Assembly: GCA_905221605.1 (NCBI GenBank)
Contig: CAJNDS010002431.1
Coordinates: forward strand, 2,501-25,000
Direction of reading: 5' to 3'
From: Symbiodinium natans
Taxonomy: Eukaryota > Sar > Dinophyceae > Suessiales > Symbiodiniaceae
Length of the DNA stretch: 22,500 bases
This document shows positions 1 to 7,287 of this stretch, one piece after another. Positions within the stretch are counted from its first letter, which is position 1. Every line of letters begins with the position of its first letter. A program made the translations under genes and the position numbers. The notes below the pieces were generated by a model. The model had not been told where the DNA came from. It saw only the letters and a program-made list of their open reading frames with translations, and did no database searches.

Positions 1-235
1 AAACCCCTAAACCCCTAAACCCCTAAACCCCTAAACCCCTAAACCCCTAAACACTCAAACCCCTAAACCCCCAAACCCCAAACCCCAAACCCTAAACCCC
101 AATCCCTAAACCCTACACCCCAAACCCCAAACCCTAAACCCTAAACCCCAAACCCCAAACCCTAAGCTTATAACCCCTAAACCCTAAACCCTAAACCCTA
201 AACCCTAAACCCTAAACCCTAAACCCTAGACCCTA
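1..235 (-). repeat. Telomere-like C-rich tract (CCCTAAA)n
   Basis: Degenerate CCCTAAA array with 8-base CCCCTAAA variants at the very start and exact heptamers at 177-230. It could be the inner edge of a chromosome end, because a left telomere reads C-rich on this strand. The same orientation recurs before most exon-like islands further in, so it is equally well the 3' end of an intron whose start lies outside the window. Confidence 0.9.
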
Positions 236-264
236 AGTAGTAGGGGAACCCATGGTGGGCCCAG

Positions 265-321
265 GTCACCGGATCGCCGACGACAGGATGCATCGGCTGC
301 GTCCTGCCCAGCATGGCCAGG
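265..321 (+). CDS. Candidate exon between C-rich and G-rich telomeric tracts
   Basis: A 57-bp island follows GGGCCCAG and ends at CCAGG|GTTTAGGG, the border type seen at other exons here. All three frames are open, so neither frame nor product can be fixed. One frame reads VTGSPTTGCIGCVLPSMAR. The call rests mainly on its position between a CCCTAAA tract and a TTTAGGG tract. Confidence 0.3.
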
Positions 322-477
322 GTTTAGGGTTTAGGGTTTAGGGTTTAGTGCTTAGGGTTTAGGGTCTAGGGTTTAGGGTTTAGGGTTTAGGGTTAGGGTT
401 TAGGGTTTAGGGTTTAGGTAGGGTTTAGGGTTTAGGGTTTAGGGTTTAGGGTTTAGGGTTTAGGGTTTAGGGTGTGT
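322..477 (+). repeat. Telomere-like G-rich tract (TTTAGGG)n
   Basis: About 20 units of TTTAGGG with few substitutions, starting directly at the proposed splice donor of the preceding island. In the RNA this would be a UUUAGGG run. Confidence 0.9.
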
Positions 478-877
478 GAGGGGAGGGCGCGTGCTCGGGT
501 GTGAAACGCCCCGGGCCGCGCGCTCACGTTGCCCGTCAACCCACCCCGGCCACCCAAAACTATATTCTATTAGGATTTAGGGTTTATTGAATCTCTTTTC
601 TTGTGCACCGATGCTTGTGTCTATCTGCGGTGTTAGGGGTTAAGCTGGGGTTGGGGGTAGCCTCGGCACTTTTCGGGCCTTCGGCCGTAGAGGCCCGTAT
701 TTACTTGAAGGTCAGGGAAACCCTTTGATTCTTTTTGCCAATGTATATATTTTTTTGAAGTTGCAGGGCTAGGGCTTAAGCCGGGGTTCGGGAGAGCCTC
801 GGCCCTGTTCGGGACTTCGGCGCGTTAGGGCCCGTAGACTGCCCTTATTTCTACAACTTGGGAGCTGCCGAAGGCCC
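478..877. other. Non-repetitive GC-rich spacer with a diverged direct duplication
   Basis: No convincing gene is seen. Segments at about 640-700 and 776-836 are diverged copies of each other, offset by 136 bp. Both read roughly TTAAGC-GGGGTT, then GCCTCGGC, then TTCGG, then GGCCCGTA. It is probably intron or intergenic sequence. Confidence 0.5.
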
Positions 878-1095
878 TTGACAACCACGCCTGTAAGAAT
901 CGATGGTTTTGCCAAGACTCGCCACCTGCAAGGTTTGGAAGGTCTGAGAAACCGAAACCTGTGGGCAAGCCGTCTAGGAGGTGGCTCGGAGAAAGCCCTG
1001 TGTAAGGGTCAGGCCCCCATGACCCCCACTGCCTTAGAGGTTTCTTGGCCTGGGGTCTGGAAAGCCCCTGCCACAGGGTTGCTGAGGCTGTCAGG
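878..1095 (+). CDS. Candidate exon, frame open upstream to 773
   Basis: One + frame is open from 773 to the telomeric tract and reads RIDGFAKTRHLQGLEGL early and KAPATGLLRLSG at the end. The right border TCAGG|GTTTAGGG matches the donor type of the window and leaves phase 2. The left border is unclear: AG sites at 828, 837 and 897 are all possible. Phase 2 fits the next island at 1429. Product unknown. Confidence 0.35.
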
Positions 1096-1428
1096 GTTTA
1101 GGGTTAGGGTTTAGGGGTCAGGGTAGGACAGCCACTCTCCCCAAAATACCGCAACCTCCCCCCTGGTCAGGAATCCAGCCACCAGGGGCAGGGGGGCCCC
1201 CGGGGGGGGGGGGGGGGAACCCTGAACCCAAAACCTGAACCGACCCGCAGAGGCACAGGGTTACGATTTGGGGTTATCTTTGGCTGCGCTAAAGGTGGTC
1301 TGGGTACGGCCATCCCTTAGCCGAGTACTGACGTTGTCGTAAGGAAGGCCGATGTCCGTTGGCCTGTCCAGGACAAACGGTGAGGCTTAACCCTCTTTCT
1401 CTTTTCGCTTGGGTGCTCGGGCTGTAAG
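1096..1428. other. Probable intron with a 16-base poly-G run
   Basis: It starts with GTTTAGGGTTAGGG, contains a G16 homopolymer at 1202-1217 beside a C-rich patch, and ends in a pyrimidine-rich stretch (CCCTCTTTCTCTTTTCGC) before TAAG at 1425-1428. No gene is seen in it. Confidence 0.4.
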
Positions 1429-1492
1429 GCCGTCGGCCGAGCGTTCGGGGTCTGTCGCTCGACGGAAGCGACCCCTCACTTATAAGTTAAGG
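1429..1492 (+). CDS. Candidate basic exon
   Basis: A 64-bp island after a strong polypyrimidine stretch and TAAG, ending TTAAGG|GTTTAGGG. In phase 2 it reads PSAERSGSVARRKRPLTYKL, a basic segment. Phase 2 in matches the preceding candidate and phase 0 out matches the following one. The other two frames are less protein-like or stopped. Product unknown. Confidence 0.4.
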
Positions 1493-1885
1493 GTTTAGGG
1501 TTTAGGGTTCAGGGTTTAGGGTTTAGGGCTTTGGGGGGTTGAGGGTTTAGGGTTTTGGGGGGCTGTTTTTTTTTGTTTGGGGGGGGGGGGGGGGTTGAGG
1601 GTTTAGGGTTTGGGGTTTAGGGTTTAGGGTTTAGGGGTTGGGGTTTAGGGTTTTGGGGGTTTAGGGTTTGGGGTTTAGGGTTTGGGGTTTAGGGCTTGGG
1701 GTTTAGGGCTTGGGGGTTTTAGGGTTTTGGGTTTGGGGATGTAGTGTTTAGGGGTTGGGGTTTAGGGTTGGGGGGGTTCGGGTTTAGGAATTAGGGTTTA
1801 GGGTTTAGGGTTTAGGGTTCAGGGTTTAGGGTTTAGGGCTTAGGGTTTAGGGTTTAGGGTTTATAGGGTTTAGGGGTTTAGGTTT
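1493..1885 (+). repeat. Long degenerate TTTAGGG tract with poly-G
   Basis: About 390 bp of TTTAGGG variants, including TTTGGGG, TTCAGGG and a long poly-G run near 1577-1594. It forms the 5' part of a probable intron that ends in a good acceptor (TTTTCTGTTCTTGTTGCCGCAG) near 1980. Confidence 0.85.
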
Positions 1886-2011
1886 TTGGGTTTGGGCGTT
1901 TTAGGTATACCCCAAAAGCCCAAGCCCAAGACCCTCAAACTCTCAAGGTCTTCAAGGGTTTTCTGTTCTTGTTGCCGCAGAGGCTCCCTGCACACTTGTC
2001 TCCGCTCTTAG

Positions 2012-2118
2012 CACGAGGTTTGGTGTATGGTTCGGTGTTCAGGGGAGTCGATTGTGAAGCAGGTTGGCCAGCTTCACCGGCGTGATGATCGTAGCAAAGA
2101 CTTGGAGCTTTGGGACAC
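2012..2118 (+). CDS. Candidate charged exon
   Basis: It follows a pyrimidine-rich acceptor (CTTGTCTCCGCTCTTAG) and ends at a GTAACC donor. In phase 0 the frame runs from HEVWCMVRCSGESIVKQVG to HRRDDRSKDLELWD, which is convincing helical, charged composition. An alternative uses the acceptor at 1980 and a different frame (RLPAHLSPLLARG). Phase 2 out joins the next island in the frame that ends at TGA 2306-2308. Confidence 0.38.
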
Positions 2119-2179
2119 GTAACCACTTCCTCCGGAACAGTCGCGAGTATCGCTGCCCAGGAGTGGTTGTTTCGCTCAG

Positions 2180-2308
2180 GAACGCATTACATACTTACCA
2201 CTTAGACAAAATGCCCCATACTTTTCATGTCACGGCTGTCGCACAACGTGCAACTTACAGGAACCAGCTGTTAAGGCCGAAGGCCATAGACGGAGATTTT
2301 CTTGCGTG
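2180..2308 (+). CDS. Candidate exon, possible C-terminus; second open frame to 2359
   Basis: It follows acceptor GTTGTTTCGCTCAG. Two frames are open. In phase 2, as the preceding exon predicts, it reads NALHTYHLDKMPHTFHVTAV and stops at TGA 2306-2308, so it could end a protein. In phase 0 it stays open to 2359, just before the next TTTAGGG tract, and contains a Cys cluster (SCHGCRTTC) that could bind zinc. The sequence alone does not decide. The proposed upstream intron is 61 bp (GTAACC...CTCAG). Confidence 0.38.
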
Positions 2309-2365
2309 ACATGGGAACAAGCCCTGGCAAGACCGCCTGCCATCCCACCTGCAAGGGGCGTAGGC

Positions 2366-2450
2366 TTTAGGGTTCAGGGTTTAGGGTTTAGGGTTTGGTT
2401 TAGGGTTCAGGGTTTTAGGGTTTAGGGTTTTAGGTTTTAGGGTTTAGGGT
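2366..2450 (+). repeat. TTTAGGG tract
   Basis: Degenerate TTTAGGG units with TTCAGGG and TTTTAGGG variants, just downstream of the Cys-bearing open frame. Confidence 0.85.
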
Positions 2451-2452
2451 CT

Positions 2453-2643
2453 TCGGGGGGGGGGGGGGGGGGGGTGGTGGGGTGGTGGTGGTGGTGGTGG
2501 TGGTGGTGGTGGTGGTGGCGGTGGTGGCGGTGGCGGCGGCGGGGGTGGTGGTGGGGGTGGTGGTGGTGGTGGTGGGGGTGGTGGGGGTGGTGGTGGTGGT
2601 GGTGGTGGTGGTGGTGGTGGTTGTGTGTGTGTGTGTGTGTGTT
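2453..2643 (+). repeat. GGT trinucleotide and GT dinucleotide microsatellite
   Basis: Poly-G followed by about 50 GGT units with scattered GGC and GGGGGT variants, then a short GT run (2621-2642). All open frames across it are low-complexity artefacts (poly Val, Trp, His, Pro or Thr). Confidence 0.95.
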
Positions 2644-2671
2644 TGTTTTGATGTCCTGCACATCTTTCCAG

Positions 2672-2733
2672 CTGAAGCCCAACGAGACCGACGGGCAGCA
2701 ATGATATCATTGCACAAGCCCCGTCAACTTTCC
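2672..2733 (+). CDS. Candidate exon
   Basis: The acceptor CATCTTTCCAG and the donor TCC|GTAAGC both fit consensus well. In phase 1 it reads EAQRDRRAAMISLHKPRQLS and leaves phase 0. Unlike most islands it is not followed directly by a TTTAGGG tract. Product unknown. Confidence 0.4.
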
Positions 2734-2859
2734 GTAAGCCCCACGTCCCAGACTCGTTTGCTGCCTTAGGCTTGATAAGTGAACTCAAGCAGTCAGTATG
2801 AAGCACAAAGTTGGCTTGAGTTTGCCTCTCATCTCCAATGAATAGAGGCTACTAGAGTT

Positions 2860-2959
2860 GCCCTAAGGGTTCATGAACAGAAATACGGTAGACTTGGCCC
2901 TCAAGTGCCTCCTATATAAGGACTTTGGGGCCCAATAGGGTACATGGACCCTTAGGGCT
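2860..2959. mobile_element. MITE-like element B, copy 1
   Basis: 100 bp bounded by imperfect inverted repeats (GCCCTAAGGGTTCATG and CATGGACCCTTAGGGC). The core CTCCTATATAAGGACTTTGG is shared with the copy at 22142 and, diverged, with the one at 10390. No ORF and no clear target duplication. It lies in a probable intron. Confidence 0.65.
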
Positions 2960-2982
2960 GTACTGTAGCTGGACAAAAGCAG

Positions 2983-3065
2983 TCGGGAGAACGGTTCGAC
3001 AAACCTCCGCCGCTGCTGTAGGTGCGCGTGGCAGTAGGACTCAGAGCGCATACGTGCGCCGTAGG
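2983..3065 (+). CDS. Candidate exon ending at a TTTAGGG tract
   Basis: It follows GACAAAAGCAG and ends CGTAGG|GTTTAGGG. One frame is open throughout (GRTVRQTSAAAVGARGSR, then TQSAYVRR), entered in phase 1. A shorter version in phase 0 would end at the donor GTAGGT at 3018. The acceptor lacks a strong pyrimidine tract. Confidence 0.4.
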
Positions 3066-3131
3066 GTTTAGGGTTTAGGGTTTAGGGTTTAGGGTTTAGG
3101 GTTTAGGGTACTAGGGTTTAGGGTTTAGGGC
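3066..3131 (+). repeat. TTTAGGG tract
   Basis: Nearly perfect heptamers starting at the proposed donor of the preceding island. Confidence 0.9.
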
Positions 3132-3208
3132 CAACATGAAGAAGCGGGTTTGTGCTCGATAGCCTTGGTTTGCTCTGGCTCCCAAATGTCGCTGTTCAAG
3201 GGACTGAA

Positions 3209-3322
3209 GGAGGGACCCTTAAAATGGGCCTTAGGATTAATGGAGAGGGTAGCTAAGTATATAGGGACTATATATTCTAGGTATAGGGTATAGGGGTCCC
3301 TTCTAGGGTAGGGGTCCCTCGT
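3209..3322. mobile_element. Palindromic MITE-like remnant (GAGGGACCC ends)
   Basis: A/T-richer block whose ends, GGAGGGACCCTT and AGGGGTCCCTCG, are inverted copies. The interior includes TATATAGGGACTATATATTC. It resembles the block at 6652-6745. No ORF. Confidence 0.4.
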
Positions 3323-3357
3323 TATGTCCCCCAAACTGTGTTTTTCTGCATGCCAAG

Positions 3358-3397
3358 GATTCAGAAAAGAGGAATTCGGCTCCAGGCGAAGGCGCCT
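3358..3397 (+). CDS. Small candidate exon
   Basis: It follows TTTTTCTGCATGCCAAG and ends GCCT|GTTTAG. Phase 0 reads DSEKRNSAPGEGA. All frames are open over this short length, so the frame is uncertain. A second AG at 3364 is an alternative start. Confidence 0.3.
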
Positions 3398-3534
3398 GTT
3401 TAGATTTAACGTTTAGGGTTTCGGGTTTAGGTTTTCGCCTGTTTAGATTTAGCGTTTAGGGTTTCGGGTTTAGGGTTTCGTGTTTAGGGTTTAGGGTTTG
3501 GGGTTTAGGGTTTCGGGTTTAGGGTTTAGGGTTG
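3398..3534 (+). repeat. Degenerate TTTAGGG tract with a 43-bp direct duplication
   Basis: The block CGCCTGTTTAGATTTA plus the following TTTAGGGTTTCGGG occurs twice, offset by about 43 bp (from about 3393 and 3436). The copy includes the end of the preceding exon candidate. Confidence 0.7.
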
Positions 3535-3778
3535 AGAGCGGCCTCAAGAGATATCTTCTCGGAGCCGACATGGCCAAGGCGCTTTAATGAGGGCTTAACG
3601 AGGGATGTTTTTGAAAGTAGCCTCCCTAAAGCCCAAACACCCTAAATCCAAAACTGTACAATCCCGAGGCTCCCTTGCCAGGTTCCCTCCCTTAGTCTGG
3701 GATGCGAGGTTAGTAGACGAGTCCAGCTCGCAAGGCCCCCTAAACCCCTAAGCCTACGGTTTCTGAGGGCATGCCAAG
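3535..3778. other. Probable intron sequence
   Basis: Mixed unique sequence with scattered CCCTAAA-like words (3640-3660 and 3727-3745). It ends TTCTGAGGGCATGCCAAG. No convincing exon is seen; an island near 3705 is too short to call. Confidence 0.4.
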
Positions 3779-3835
3779 AGCTCGGCAGCTTTGAAGTCTA
3801 AGAAGTCTATACACCCGCCGGAGGACCTTTTTAGG
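3779..3835 (+). CDS. Candidate exon (SSAALKSKKSIHPPEDLF)
   Basis: 57 bp, phase 0 to phase 0, reading SSAALKSKKSIHPPEDLFR. It follows a C-rich stretch and CATGCCAAG and ends TTTAGG|GTTCGGG. The other two frames are stopped, which strengthens this reading. Product unknown. Confidence 0.48.
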
Positions 3836-4738
3836 GTTCGGGTAAGAATTTAGGGCTTCGGCTTTCTCAGGTTTAGGGTTCAGGTGTCTGTTTGGCTGAT
3901 CGCGGAGCTAAGTATAGTTCTATTCGCACGGTATTTGTCCTTTGTCCCTATACCTGCGGTAGTTTGTCCTTGTCCAACAAATGATCCTCCAAAGCTCGTT
4001 TAAGAATCGAATTACTGGGGGTTGTTTAGTAGCAGCCGTATTGAGTTCCGCGTGGAAAGCGCCTCGCCAATGAATATACAATCCTGTAACCCTAAACCCT
4101 AAACTGAAGCTCACTTTTCTCGGTTGTTCCCCTTGTCTTTTCCCGGGGTTCACTTGGCTCACTTGTTACGGCGGAAAGGTTTGAGGCAGGGCTCACTGGG
4201 ACCCACAGGAGGCCCTTATGCCCATTTTTCTTGGTTTAGGTTGCTTTAAACCAACAGGGCACCTTTTTTCTTCCTAGGTTACTCCTGAGTTATAGGGTTT
4301 TCGGGCAAGAATTTAGGTTTGGGGTTTAGGGTCTCGGCATGAGGGTAAGAAGTCAGGGTTTTGGGTTTCGGGTTGGAAGTCAGGTTTTAGTTCGCGTATT
4401 TCATAGCTTACTGAGCGCCTGCCAACGAAGCCTCGATTCCTTCTTCCTCCTTCACTGAAAAACCTGTGAACTCACGAAATGAGGGAGGAGGGGTGGGGTG
4501 GGGGAAGTTGGGGTAGAGAGCAGGTAAGCGCAGCGAGCAGAGCGATGACCGAAAATGGGTCTTCGGCGGATTCCCATCGTCACCCGACCAGAAACCTAAA
4601 CTTGAGGAACCTGCCGTATACCCCGCAAAGAGGGTAGCTTTTGTTGAATAGCCCGAGTTCCTGAAGCCTACATCCACAACCCCTAAACCCGAAACCCTAA
4701 ACCCTAAACCCTCAGAAACCCGACGTCCTCTTTTGCAG
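3836..4738. other. Probable long intron, degenerate telomeric words at both ends
   Basis: It opens with GTTCGGGTAAG and closes with CCCTAAA units (4679-4711) and a good acceptor, CCTCTTTTGCAG. A 19-bp microexon at 4278-4296 (after TTTTTTCTTCCTAG, before GTTTTCGG) is possible but unproven. A minus-strand open frame at 4408-4677 has fair composition but no supporting signals. Confidence 0.4.
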
Positions 4739-4788
4739 GTGCGAAGGCACCTAAGCCGCTGAAGTCGCCAAAGCCGGCCGAGGAAAGG
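4739..4788 (+). CDS. Exon: Lys/Pro-rich linker
   Basis: 50 bp after the acceptor CCTCTTTTGCAG, ending GAAAGG|GTTCAGGG. Only one frame is open. It is entered in phase 1, reads AKAPKPLKSPKPAEER and leaves phase 0. Lys-Pro repeats of this kind are typical of disordered linkers. It is the first member of a phase-consistent run (5009, 5356, 5670, 6260). Product unknown. Confidence 0.6.
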
Positions 4789-5008
4789 GTTCAGGGTTTA
4801 GGGCTAGGGTTTAGGGTTTAGGGTTTAGGGTTTAGGGTTTAGGGTTTAGGGTTTAGGGTTTAGGGTTTAGGGTTTAGGGTTTAGGGCTTCAAGGGTTTGA
4901 AGGGTTTCAAGGGCTTCAAGGGTTTCAAGGGTTTCAAGGGTTGCAAGGGTTTCAAGGGTTTCAAGGGTTGAGGGTTGAGGGTTTAGGGTTTAGCTTTGTG
5001 GCGCTTAG
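4789..5008 (+). repeat. Intron made of a TTTAGGG array and a GGGTTTCAA minisatellite
   Basis: Near-perfect TTTAGGG to about 4886, then about ten units of a GGGTTTCAA-type variant (4887-4965), then GGGTTGA and TTTAGGG again, ending in GGCGCTTAG. The whole proposed intron (220 bp) is telomere-derived apart from its last 20 bp. Confidence 0.75.
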
Positions 5009-5080
5009 GGTGTGGTAGGGTTTCGCAAGGGGCATAAGGATTGGGGTGACTTTGGGGCTCCCGGCTTCGGGTCGAGAAGG
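5009..5080 (+). CDS. Exon: Gly/aromatic-rich segment
   Basis: 72 bp, phase 0 to 0, following GCTTTGTGGCGCTTAG and ending GAGAAGG|GTTTTAGGG. It reads GFRKGHKDWGDFGAPGFGS, a glycine/aromatic composition that is hydrophilic and probably disordered. TAG immediately upstream in frame forces an internal-exon reading. Phase matches both neighbours. Confidence 0.52.
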
Positions 5081-5355
5081 GTTTTAGGGTTTAGGGTTTG
5101 GGGTTTGGGGTTTAGGGTTTACGGTTTAGGGTTTAGGGTGTTCAAAACAGCTTGGAGTATAGCACGTGAGGCACATTTGCTTCTAGTGAGGTTTCGGGTT
5201 TAGGGTCGTACTCAATGTTGACGATTCAAGCGGCTTGGAGTTTGCAAGCGTTTTTGATTCTGGCTTCAGAAGTTGACGGGGTTTTGCGGCTATGCCCTAA
5301 ACCCTAAGCCCTAAACCCTAAACCCTAAACCCCTAAGGGCTTGCCTTTCGCCCAG
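5081..5355. other. Intron with inverted telomeric ends
   Basis: It begins GTTTTAGGGTTTAGGG and carries CCCTAAA units at 5293-5334 before the acceptor TTGCCTTTCGCCCAG. In between are two diverged copies of a CTTGGAGT-containing motif (about 5140-5175 and 5222-5255). Confidence 0.6.
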
Positions 5356-5409
5356 AAAAAAAAACAGGCGCCCCCACCTCCGCAGCCTCCGCCGCCCGAG
5401 CAGCCAAAG
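5356..5409 (+). CDS. Exon: Pro-rich, GC donor
   Basis: 54 bp, phase 0 to 0, reading KKKQAPPPPQPPPPEQPK. The acceptor is TTTCGCCCAG. The donor is AAAG|GCAAGAGG, a GC-type 5' splice site, which is common in dinoflagellate introns. Poly-proline of this kind often serves as an SH3/WW-type ligand or flexible linker; that is general knowledge, not shown here. Confidence 0.58.
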
Positions 5410-5669
5410 GCAAGAGGGATTGTTTCTTTTTTTCTGGTTTACGGTTTAGGGTTTCTAGTTTCTAGGGTCTTCGGTTTTAAGGTGTTTGGGTTGTTTCGGT
5501 TTTTAGCACTCAGGGTGTGGGGTTTGGATCTAGCCGCGCTTGGGGAAATCATACATGCAGCTGTCAAAATCACTAGCGGGAATCAGAATATACATACCTG
5601 TCGACATGCCTAAACCCTGAACCCTCAACCCTAAACCCTAAACCCTAAACCCTAACCCCATACGGAGAG
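5410..5669. other. Intron starting GCAAG, ending with a C-rich tract
   Basis: Degenerate TTTAGGG near 5445, CCCTAAA at 5611-5656. An interior segment (5534-5599) is open in two frames, but its telomeric flanks are in the intron-interior order, so I do not call it an exon. Confidence 0.5.
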
Positions 5670-5766
5670 AGTACAGAGGATGCTGGTGGAGCTGTCACTG
5701 CTCCCAGAAATGGCCCCATAGCTACCCTGCCCGGCGGCAAGCGTGTCCTCCGTGACTCCCGTCAGG
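5670..5766 (+). CDS. Exon: STEDAGGAVTAPRNG...
   Basis: The frame reads EDAGGAVTAPRNGPIATLPG and then GKRVLRDSRQ and is open throughout. The other frames hit stops. It follows a CCCTAAA tract and ends CGTCAGG|GTTTAAGC, phase 1. The start is ambiguous: AG at 5669 gives phase 0, matching the previous exon, while CAG at 5676 would give phase 1. Product unknown. Confidence 0.5.
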
Positions 5767-5797
5767 GTTTAAGCTACGGGGGTGCAGAGTTTCGGGT

Positions 5798-5899
5798 TTT
5801 GGAGTACTATACCTCAATACTTGTTTTGGCTCTGGGTTCCTATTATAGTCACTCATGCCTACAAAGTATGTACCTTTTTTTCCAGGGTCTACTCCAAAG
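5798..5899 (+). mobile_element. MITE-like element A, copy 1
   Basis: About 102 bp from TTTGGAGTACTATAC to TCTACTCCAAAG, terminal inverted repeat about 9 bp (TTTGGAGTA/TACTCCAAA). The word GCAGAGTTTCGGGTT lies on both sides (from 5783 and 5905), possibly a target duplication. A pyrimidine run and CCAG near the right end look like a 3' splice site in gene orientation. Confidence 0.65.
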
Positions 5900-5937
5900 T
5901 AGGGGCAGAGTTTCGGGTTCAAGGTGTGGGTATAACC

Positions 5938-5966
5938 CCTATCTATCTATCTATATATATATATAC
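5938..5966. repeat. CTAT/TA microsatellite
   Basis: Short CTAT repeats passing into TATATA. The surrounding intron (5900-6259) otherwise holds unique sequence, then CCCTAAA units at 6172-6241. Confidence 0.8.
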
Positions 5967-6259
5967 CCTTTATAGTCCGTATATACCTGAGTCGCCTGAA
6001 TAACCCCAAATAACCCCTAAGGTCCCTTATAAGAGTCCCTCCTTTAGTCCCTTGAGGTTCAGGGTGTGGGTATTCAAGGTTGAGTGGTTCGGGTCGAAGG
6101 CTAAGGGGGTTTATAGGCTTTCGGGTTTAGGGTTAAAGGTAGGATGCAAGGTGTATGGCTAAACCTTAGAAACCCTAAACCCTGAACCCTGAACCTTGAA
6201 CCCTAAACCCTAAACCCTAAACCCTAAACCCTAAACCCTACACCGACTCAAGGATGAAG

Positions 6260-6339
6260 CGGCCAAGCGCGTCGAGGACACGGTGCAACTTCTCGACGTC
6301 CCCCTTTTTTCGTTTTGGGGGGCCCTCGGCTTTTGCAGG
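6260..6339 (+). CDS. Exon: helical AAKRVEDTVQLLD
   Basis: After a CCCTAAA tract (6172-6241). Entered at GAAG|CGGCC in phase 1 it reads AAKRVEDTVQLLDV, an amphipathic helix pattern. A start at 6253 (CAAG|GATGAA, phase 0) is equally possible. The frame stays open to GCAGG|GTGAGGG at 6339, but the last 40 bp are T-rich and look intron-like, so the exon may end earlier. Confidence 0.45.
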
Positions 6340-6398
6340 GTGAGGGTTTGGGGTTTAGGGTTTAGGGTTTAGGGTTTAGGGTTTAGGGTTTAGCGTTT
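6340..6398 (+). repeat. TTTAGGG tract at intron start
   Basis: GTGAGGGTTTGGGG, then seven TTTAGGG units. It is the 5' end of the next intron. Confidence 0.85.
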
Positions 6399-6651
6399 AG
6401 GCCTATATCATCGTTCGAGTTTGAAGTGTGGGTAAAGCGGGCAGAAGGCCGGTGCCTTCAAAGTGACACAAGAGTGGTTGGTGTGTACATTCTGAATGAA
6501 GTGTGATCCAGAAAGTTGCAGTTTGTCATGGTTTCTGGATAGGTCGTTTATGATTGCAATCGAAGTACTTCTGGCCAGTGCTCCTAATGAGGGTCACTTT
6601 CTTCTCCTAGGTTACCGGGGATCAAGGTGGCTGTATCCTAGGTCGGATATG

Positions 6652-6745
6652 GGGGACCCTTAAAAGGGAACCCCGTCTTAACCCTCTTCTGGCTCTCTTA
6701 ACAAGGGACCTCATTCAGAGGGTCTATATCCCCAAGGGTCCCCCT
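6652..6745. mobile_element. Palindromic MITE-like element (GGGGGACCCTT ends)
   Basis: Ends ATGGGGGACCCTT and AAGGGTCCCCCTAA are inverted copies, with an A/T-richer interior. It is related in style to 3209-3322. It lies inside a long intron (6340-6917) that has no other gene signal. No target duplication is evident. Confidence 0.45.
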
Positions 6746-6917
6746 AATCCTATCCCCTACTGTATAGTTGCCCTTTAGTTAGGGGTCTAGGACCGGCCGA
6801 GTTTTGTGGAAGTTGCAGTTGTAGCTCTCGGGGCTGGCTATTAGGGTGGTTTAGGGAAGTTTAGGGTTTAGGGTTTAGGGTTTAGGGTTTTCGGCGCTCT
6901 TCGTGCTCGGGTTGCAG

Positions 6918-6945
6918 GTTCAGTGGGCGGCGATCACTGCGCGAG
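6918..6945 (+). CDS. Possible microexon
   Basis: 28 bp after GCTCGGGTTGCAG and before GCGAG|GTTGATC. Phase 0 reads VQWAAITAR. It sits between two G-rich tracts rather than in the usual C-rich/G-rich order, and its phase does not match the next exon, so support is weak. Confidence 0.22.
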
Positions 6946-7287
6946 GTTGATCTCATTCTTCGTGTTTAGGGTTTAGGGTTTAGGCTTTAGGGTTTAGGGT
7001 TTAGGGTTCAGGGATTTAACCTGCAGTAATGCAATAGGATATCTCGATGGCCTTGGCCGCCACAGCGGCCTGATTGCAGGGAATCGATAGAAGTTGCAGT
7101 ATAACGTAGGAGATGTAAAAGTCCATCAACTTCACATAGGCTGATTTGCTATTCAAAGCCCGTCCAACTAGCTCCTGCACATCAGAGGTATACCCATCAG
7201 ATTCCTAGAGTAACAGTAACAGTAGCTTTTGACGGTGGCAGACCAACTCCAATAGTCAAATGAGTAAGCAATGGCAAGAGAGAGTAG

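Noticed and set aside
2430-2806. Open frames of poly-Val, Trp, His, Pro or Thr across the GGT/GT tract on both strands
   Set aside because: They are direct translations of a microsatellite with no splice or coding signal.
3920-4162. Minus-strand 80-codon open frame
   Set aside because: It crosses a CCCTAAA/TTTAGGG word and reads telomeric residues (LGFRVTG), so it is unlikely to be a gene.
4408-4677. Minus-strand open frame of 89 codons
   Set aside because: Composition is passable, but it lies opposite a probable intron. It has no supporting borders and disagrees with the + strand phase chains.
5534-5599. Segment open in two frames inside the intron after 5409
   Set aside because: It is bounded by a G-rich tract before and a C-rich tract after, the reverse of the exon pattern, so I treat it as intron interior.
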